Positions 13,724-17,438 of a stretch of DNA of 17,438 bases are shown piece by piece (the stretch's first letter is position 1; each line of letters opens with the position of its first letter). Origin of the DNA: Methyloligella sp. (GTDB lineage: Bacteria > Pseudomonadota > Alphaproteobacteria > Rhizobiales > JALUTE01). The stretch covers positions 1 through 17,438 of the forward strand of contig JALUTE010000007.1 of NCBI GenBank assembly GCA_027058255.1. Reading direction: 5' to 3'. A model generated the notes under the pieces. That model did not search any database. It was not told the DNA's origin and was given only the letters and a program-made list of their open reading frames with translations. The translations under genes and the position numbers were made by a program.

Positions 13724-13808
13724 CGCCGCCAGCCATCTTTCCCCTGCCCACGATCGGAGATTTTCCTTTACAAAACAGGTTCTTGCATAGGGGCGTCAAT
13801 CCGCCCGA

Positions 13809-14183
13809 TCACCGCAACAGATCCACCTCGGCCTCTTTGCCGCCTGTGCCGTGCTTGCTGTCGAAGGCGCGCACCCGCACGCGCGTGATGGCGGGCGGAA
13901 TGCGAACGCCGGATAGGGAGCGGGTGAAGGGCTGCTCGTCCACATGCGGGTGGTAGAGGATGCGGGTCCCGAGCACCGTGCCATCGGGTGCGAGCACCTG
14001 CCACTTGTTGGCGTAGTGCGTCCAGCCCTCATCCGCATGCCGCACGGTCACGTCGAACCGCCAGGTGCCGCCCGGCTCCTTCGTCACCGTAACCCGCACC
14101 ACGTCGGCCTCGCCCGCGCCTGCCCGCAGCGGCGCCGCAAGGGCAAGAGACACGGCCAACCCCACCATCGACAGAGATTTCAT
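13809..14183 (-). CDS. Conserved-looking secreted protein of unknown function
   Basis: This 124-residue protein has a clear Sec signal peptide (MKSLSMVGLAVSLALAAPL, then AGA with a likely cut after residue 23). The mature part of about 100 residues has no cysteine or membrane segment and looks all-beta, with alternating V/R strands such as VVRVTVTKEPGG and TRVRVRAF. Striking motifs are HADEGWTHYANKWQVL, LGTRILYHPHVDEQPFTRSL and FDSKHGTGG, rich in His, Trp and Tyr. I recall similar proteins in other alphaproteobacteria but know no named family or function. The ATG at 14183 has GAGG as ribosome binding site and begins the signal peptide. It is transcribed away from the phd-PIN pair, whose control region it shares (160 bp). 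Confidence 0.82.
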   Translation of the reverse strand: MKSLSMVGLAVSLALAAPLRAGAGEADVVRVTVTKEPGGTWRFDVTVRHADEGWTHYANKWQVLAPDGTVLGTRILYHPHVDEQPFTRSLSGVRIPPAITRVRVRAFDSKHGTGGKEAEVDLLR

Positions 14184-14286
14184 GAACACGCCTCGCAAGC
14201 ATCGTCTCGCTGTGCACACCGAAAGATCAAGCATAGTGGGCGGGGTGTCTCCTCTTGCTCACCTTTGCGTGAGAGCGCTGCTCGAT

Positions 14287-14324
14287 CACGGGCGCAGCCC
14301 AGACGCCTTGATTTCGCGCCCGTG
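14287..14324. promoter_or_regulatory. Inverted repeat, candidate operator of the Phd-PIN operon
   Basis: CACGGGCGC (14287-14295) and GCGCCCGTG (14316-14324) are perfect 9-bp inverted arms, 20 bp apart. The right arm lies between the putative -35 and -10 boxes of the antitoxin gene. Since Phd-type antitoxins repress their own operons, this is the likely binding site. An mRNA hairpin is less likely because the repeat is upstream of the predicted transcription start. Confidence 0.5.
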
Positions 14325-14337
14325 CCGGCGTTAGTAA
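14308..14337 (+). promoter_or_regulatory. Putative promoter of the Phd-PIN operon, leaderless
   Basis: TTGATT (14308-14313) and TAGTAA (14332-14337) are separated by 18 bp. Transcription would then start about 7 nt later, at or next to the ATG at 14344. No Shine-Dalgarno sequence is present in GTTAGTAAGATCAC just before the ATG, which agrees with a leaderless transcript. The -10 box is weak (3 of 6), so the call is tentative. Confidence 0.35.
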
Positions 14338-14343
14338 GATCAC

Positions 14344-14619
14344 ATGACGACGATCAGCCTGAACAAGCTGTCCGATCAGCTCAAGGAGCTGGTCGCACGT
14401 GCGCGCGCCGGCGAGGAAATCATTCTCACCGAAGATGACGAGCCCGTTGCGCGCCTGGAGCCCGTTGCGGCGCCCGACAACCCTCGCGGCTATGGCGTTC
14501 TCCGAGGCAAGCTCGACGTGCCCGACGAGTTCTTCCTCGACCCATTGCCCGAGGACGAGCTGGCACGCTGGTGGGGCTGCGACCAGCAGGACCGGAGCCA
14601 GCGGGACGGCAAGGAGTGA
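14344..14619 (+). CDS. Phd/YefM-type antitoxin partner of PIN toxin
   Basis: This 91-residue antitoxin has the Phd/YefM DNA-binding fold in residues 1-50: TTISLNKLSDQLKELVARARAGEEIILTEDDEPVARLEP follows the family pattern, with the helix-turn of KLSDQLKELVARARAGEE and the strand PVARL. The C-terminal part has GVLRGKLDVPDEFFLDPLPEDELARWW (51-77), the form seen in antitoxins that go with PIN toxins. It should neutralise the toxin and repress the operon. The stop overlaps the toxin start by 4 nt (GTGA). No ribosome binding site is seen, so a leaderless message is possible. Confidence 0.9.
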   Translation: MTTISLNKLSDQLKELVARARAGEEIILTEDDEPVARLEPVAAPDNPRGYGVLRGKLDVPDEFFLDPLPEDELARWWGCDQQDRSQRDGKE

Positions 14620-15002
14620 AAGCGCTCCTCGACACACACGCCCTCATCTGGTGGTTCACGAGCAATCCGCAACTATCAGATGAGGTGCGCCGAGTCATCG
14701 CCGACCCTTCGAACGATATCCTCGTGAGCGCGGCCACGGCGTGGGAGATCGCGACCAAGTTTCGCATCGGAAAGCTGGCGATCACCGAGACCTTTGCCCC
14801 GACATTCCCCGATTTCCTGCAGCGATACCATTTTCGGCCGCTCGCCATCACCGTCCGTCACGCCCACCGCGCGGGATTGCTGGAAGGCGACCACAAGGAT
14901 CCCTTCGATCGCATGCTGGCGGCACAAGCCCTTTCGGAGGCCATTCCATTGATATCGTGCGACCCGGTCTTCGACACGTTCGGTGTACGGGTCATCTGGT
15001 AG
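14616..15002 (+). CDS. VapC-like PIN-domain toxin
   Basis: This 128-residue PIN-domain protein is a probable Mg-dependent ribonuclease toxin. The acidic active-site residues are D6 (LLDTHALIWW), E44 (SAATAWEIATKF), D98 with D95 (DPFDRMLAAQA) and D116 (LISCDPVFD). The pattern matches the Sll0205-like PIN subgroup usually paired with Phd-type antitoxins. The start is GTG at 14616, overlapping the antitoxin stop; AAGGAG abuts the start codon too closely for efficient initiation, so translation probably depends on the antitoxin gene. The RNA target cannot be told from sequence. The gene ends 9 nt from the end of the convergent RND pump gene. Confidence 0.92.
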   Translation: MKALLDTHALIWWFTSNPQLSDEVRRVIADPSNDILVSAATAWEIATKFRIGKLAITETFAPTFPDFLQRYHFRPLAITVRHAHRAGLLEGDHKDPFDRMLAAQALSEAIPLISCDPVFDTFGVRVIW

Positions 15003-15011
15003 TTCCCAGCC

Positions 15012-17438
15012 TCACGCACCGAAGCCGCGGCCGTCGTCCCTAAGAGCAATGTAGATCGCCGGGATCACGAGCACGGTGAGCAGGGTCGAGGAGGCGAGGC
15101 CGAACAGAAGCGAGATGGCGAGCCCCTGGAAGATCGGGTCCGCGAGGATGACCGCCGCGCCGATCATGGCGGCAACGGCCGTGAGCAGGATGGGCTTGAA
15201 GCGGATCGCGCCGGCCTCGAGCAGCACCTGGCGCAGGGGCGTCTCCTCATCCCGCCGGTGGCGGATGAAGTCCACGAGCAGAATGGAGTTGCGCACGATG
15301 ATGCCGGCGAGGGCGATGAAGCCGATCATGGATGTGGCGGTGAAGGGCGCGCCGAACAGCCAGTGCCCGATCATGATGCCGATGAGGGTGAGCGGAATGG
15401 GCGTCAGGATCACCAGCGGCACCTTGAAGGAGCCGAACTGGGCGACGACCAGGAAATAGATGCCGAGAATGGCGATGGCGAAGGCCGCGCCCATGTCGCG
15501 GAAGGTCACATAGGTCACCTCCCATTCCCCGTCCCAGAGCAGGGTCGGCCTGGACTCGTCCTCCGGCTGGCCGTGATAGGCGATGGTCGGCTTGGGCAGG
15601 TCTCCCCAGTCGGCCTCCTCGATGCGCTTGGCCACCTCGATCATGCCGTAGATCGGCGCCTCGAACGTGCCCGCGAGCTCGCCGAGGACCATCTCCGCGG
15701 GCCGGTTGTTGTGGCGGAATATGGGATAGGAGGCCTTCTCGCGCGTGAGCCGCACCACATCGCCCAGCTCGACGATGCTCCGGTTTCCGGGCAGGGCATT
15801 GGCGGGCACGGGCGTGGAGAGCGTATGGGCGGAGACGGAGAGCTCGCTCTTGGGCAGTTGCACGGCGATCTCGACCGGATGGCGCCCGCCCCCCTTGTGG
15901 GAGTAGCCCACCGGCACCCCCTGGAGATAGGCCTGGATGGTGTCGAAGACGTCGCGCTGCTCGACCTTGTGAAACTCGAGATTGTCCTGGTCGATCTTCA
16001 CCCGCAGCCGCGTCGCGGGCACCCCGAAGCTGTCGTCCACATCGACGATGAAGGGCACCGCCTCGAAGATTTCCCGCACCTTGGCCGCCACCTTGCGGCG
16101 CGTCTCGGCATCGGGGCCATAGATCTCGGCAAGCAGGGTCGAGAGAACGGGCGGGCCCGGCGGCACCTCGACCACCTTGACGGAGGTGCCTTCCGGCACG
16201 GGCAGCCCTTCGAGGCGCTTGCGCACATCGAGCGCGATCTCGTGGCTGGTGCGCTCGCGCGCCTCCTTGGATGTCAGATTGACCTGGAGATCCCCCTGCT
16301 CGGGCAGGGCGCGCAGATAGTAATGGCGCACGAGGCCGTTGAAGTTGAACGGCGCCGCGGTCCCCACATAGGCCTGAATGGAGGTGAGCTCCGGCAGATC
16401 GGCAAGCCGCCGCGCGGCCGCCAGAAGCACCCGGTCCGTCGCCTCCAGGCTCGCCCCCTCGGGCAGGTCCACAACCACCTGCAGCTCCGACTTGTTGTCG
16501 AAGGGCAGGAGCTTCACCGTCACGGTCTTGGTGTAGAAGAGGACGAGCGAGAGGAGCGTCAGGGCGCCGACAATGAGCAGGAACGTCCAGGCCCGCCGGC
16601 GCGTCTCGAGAAGCGGGCGCGCCAAGGCGATGTAGCCGCGCCCGAGAGCGCCCACATGGCTCTCGTCCGGCGCGTGCGCGCCGCCGCCCTTGCCGCCGAG
16701 GCGCATCATCAGCCAGGGCGTGAGCATCACGGCGACGAAGAAGGAGAAGATCATGGCCGCCGATGCATTGGCCGGGATGGGGCTCATATAGGGGCCCATG
16801 AGACCGGAGACGAACAGCATGGGCAGAAGCGCCGCCACGACCGTCAGGGTGGCGACGATGGTGGGATTGCCCACCTCGGCCACAGCCTCGATGGCGGCCT
16901 GCATGCGCGAGCGGCCATCCCGCATGGCCCAGTGGCGCGCGATGTTCTCGATCACCACGATGGCATCGTCCACGAGAATGCCGATGGCGAAGATGAGCGC
17001 GAACAGGCTGACCCGGTTGATGGTGTAGCCCATCAGGTGGGAGGCGAAGAGGGTGAGAAGGATGGTGGTGGGAATGACGATCAGCACCACCAGCCCCTCG
17101 CGCCAGCCGATCACCAGCGCGATCAGGACGACGATGGAGAACGTTGCGAGGCCGAGGTGGAAGAGAAGCTCGTTCGCCTTCTCATTGGCCGTCTCGCCAT
17201 AGTTGCGCGTGACGAGCACATCGACGCTGTTCGGCACCAGCCGCTGTTTCAGCAGCGCCAGCCGTTGCTCGATCTCATGCGCGATGGTCACCGCATTGGC
17301 GCCCGCCCGCTTGGCGATGGCGATGGAGACCGCAGGCACCCGCACGAGGGAGCCGTCATTCGCCTTGCGGTAGTGCCAGGCCCGGCTCTCCAGCGGCTTC
17401 GCGCCCACCACGATCCGTGCCACGTCGCGCACATAGAC
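15012..17438 (-). CDS. RND-family efflux pump, inner-membrane subunit (5' end outside window)
   Basis: The window holds the C-terminal 808 residues of a resistance-nodulation-division transporter, which exports substrates by proton antiport together with a periplasmic adaptor. About 250 N-terminal residues are missing beyond the window edge. The proton-relay pair is D157-D158 of the visible part (GILVDDAIVVIENIARHW), matching AcrB D407/D408. The large second periplasmic domain follows TM7 and precedes the C-terminal helices with GIYFLVVAQFGSFKVPLVILTPIPLTLIG. In the TM10 motif GIIVRNSILLVDF an Arg stands where AcrB has K940. It is closer to drug-type (HAE1-like) pumps than to metal pumps, but I cannot name the substrate. 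The reading frame is open up to base 17438; the GTG at 17432 is internal. Confidence 0.95.
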   Translation of the reverse strand, partial: VYVRDVARIVVGAKPLESRAWHYRKANDGSLVRVPAVSIAIAKRAGANAVTIAHEIEQRLALLKQRLVPNSVDVLVTRNYGETANEKANELLFHLGLATFSIVVLIALVIGWREGLVVLIVIPTTILLTLFASHLMGYTINRVSLFALIFAIGILVDDAIVVIENIARHWAMRDGRSRMQAAIEAVAEVGNPTIVATLTVVAALLPMLFVSGLMGPYMSPIPANASAAMIFSFFVAVMLTPWLMMRLGGKGGGAHAPDESHVGALGRGYIALARPLLETRRRAWTFLLIVGALTLLSLVLFYTKTVTVKLLPFDNKSELQVVVDLPEGASLEATDRVLLAAARRLADLPELTSIQAYVGTAAPFNFNGLVRHYYLRALPEQGDLQVNLTSKEARERTSHEIALDVRKRLEGLPVPEGTSVKVVEVPPGPPVLSTLLAEIYGPDAETRRKVAAKVREIFEAVPFIVDVDDSFGVPATRLRVKIDQDNLEFHKVEQRDVFDTIQAYLQGVPVGYSHKGGGRHPVEIAVQLPKSELSVSAHTLSTPVPANALPGNRSIVELGDVVRLTREKASYPIFRHNNRPAEMVLGELAGTFEAPIYGMIEVAKRIEEADWGDLPKPTIAYHGQPEDESRPTLLWDGEWEVTYVTFRDMGAAFAIAILGIYFLVVAQFGSFKVPLVILTPIPLTLIGIMIGHWLFGAPFTATSMIGFIALAGIIVRNSILLVDFIRHRRDEETPLRQVLLEAGAIRFKPILLTAVAAMIGAAVILADPIFQGLAISLLFGLASSTLLTVLVIPAIYIALRDDGRGFGA

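Larger units (their letters stand above)
13454..13808. other. Gene-free stretch: gyrA leader and promoter region
   Basis: This 355-bp region between gyrA and the secreted unknown protein (both - strand) has no ORF that I can support. It holds the putative gyrA promoter (13695-13723), a leader of about 235 nt, a 14-bp palindrome next to the ribosome binding site, two copies of CAAAGAGCCC 33 bp apart (13521-13530, 13554-13563), and inverted AGGCTCG/CGAGCCT arms near 13574-13609 interleaved with CAGCGC/GCGCTG. The interleaving would permit alternative folds. I recognise no known RNA family in it. Confidence 0.6.

Noticed and set aside
13443..13799. 118-codon - strand frame upstream of gyrA
   Set aside because: It overlaps the gyrA start and promoter region, shows no motif and covers repeats. 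I treat it as untranslated leader.

Overview
This 17.4 kb window is GC-rich chromosomal DNA from an alphaproteobacterium, most probably of the Hyphomicrobiales/Rhizobiales type. The taxonomic call rests on the gene order gyrA-coaD-ppi-ppi-queA-tgt, the pair mce-DUF1467 behind an RNase J gene, a eukaryote-like NADP isocitrate dehydrogenase, and a palindromic intergenic repeat of a style common in that class. It is inferred from synteny and protein style, not from a marker-gene search. Most of the window is core genome with two small toxin-antitoxin (TA) modules set into it.

Left arm, + strand (1-3855): the body of RNase J, whose extreme 5' end looks disrupted within the window; methylmalonyl-CoA epimerase (mce); a small two-helix DUF1467 membrane protein; and icd. 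A 110-bp composite palindromic repeat sits between icd and the convergent genes that follow.

Central block, - strand (13453 down to 4110): gyrA (TTG start, long structured leader with a plausible promoter), coaD, an AbrB-type antitoxin plus Doc/Fic toxin with its own promoter and inverted-repeat operator, a secreted cyclophilin, a cytoplasmic cyclophilin, queA, tgt, and a FetAB-like ABC transporter. From the cytoplasmic cyclophilin to fetB the genes are 9 nt or less apart or overlap by 4 nt, so this looks like one operon. It combines the last steps of queuosine tRNA modification with a transporter. The Tgt has lost three of the four zinc ligands, and the ABC ATPase has alanine where the Q-loop glutamine should be.

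Right arm (13809-17438): a secreted protein of unknown function (- strand), a divergent phd-like antitoxin/PIN toxin pair (+ strand), and the C-terminal 808 residues of an RND efflux pump (- strand) running off the window end.

The most notable system-level point is that the two TA modules flank gyrA-coaD and have reciprocally exchanged the textbook pairings: here AbrB goes with Doc, and Phd goes with PIN. Each has a palindromic candidate operator overlapping its putative promoter. I found no CRISPR array, no insertion sequence and no tRNA or rRNA gene. Nothing in the window can be called a wholly new multi-gene system.
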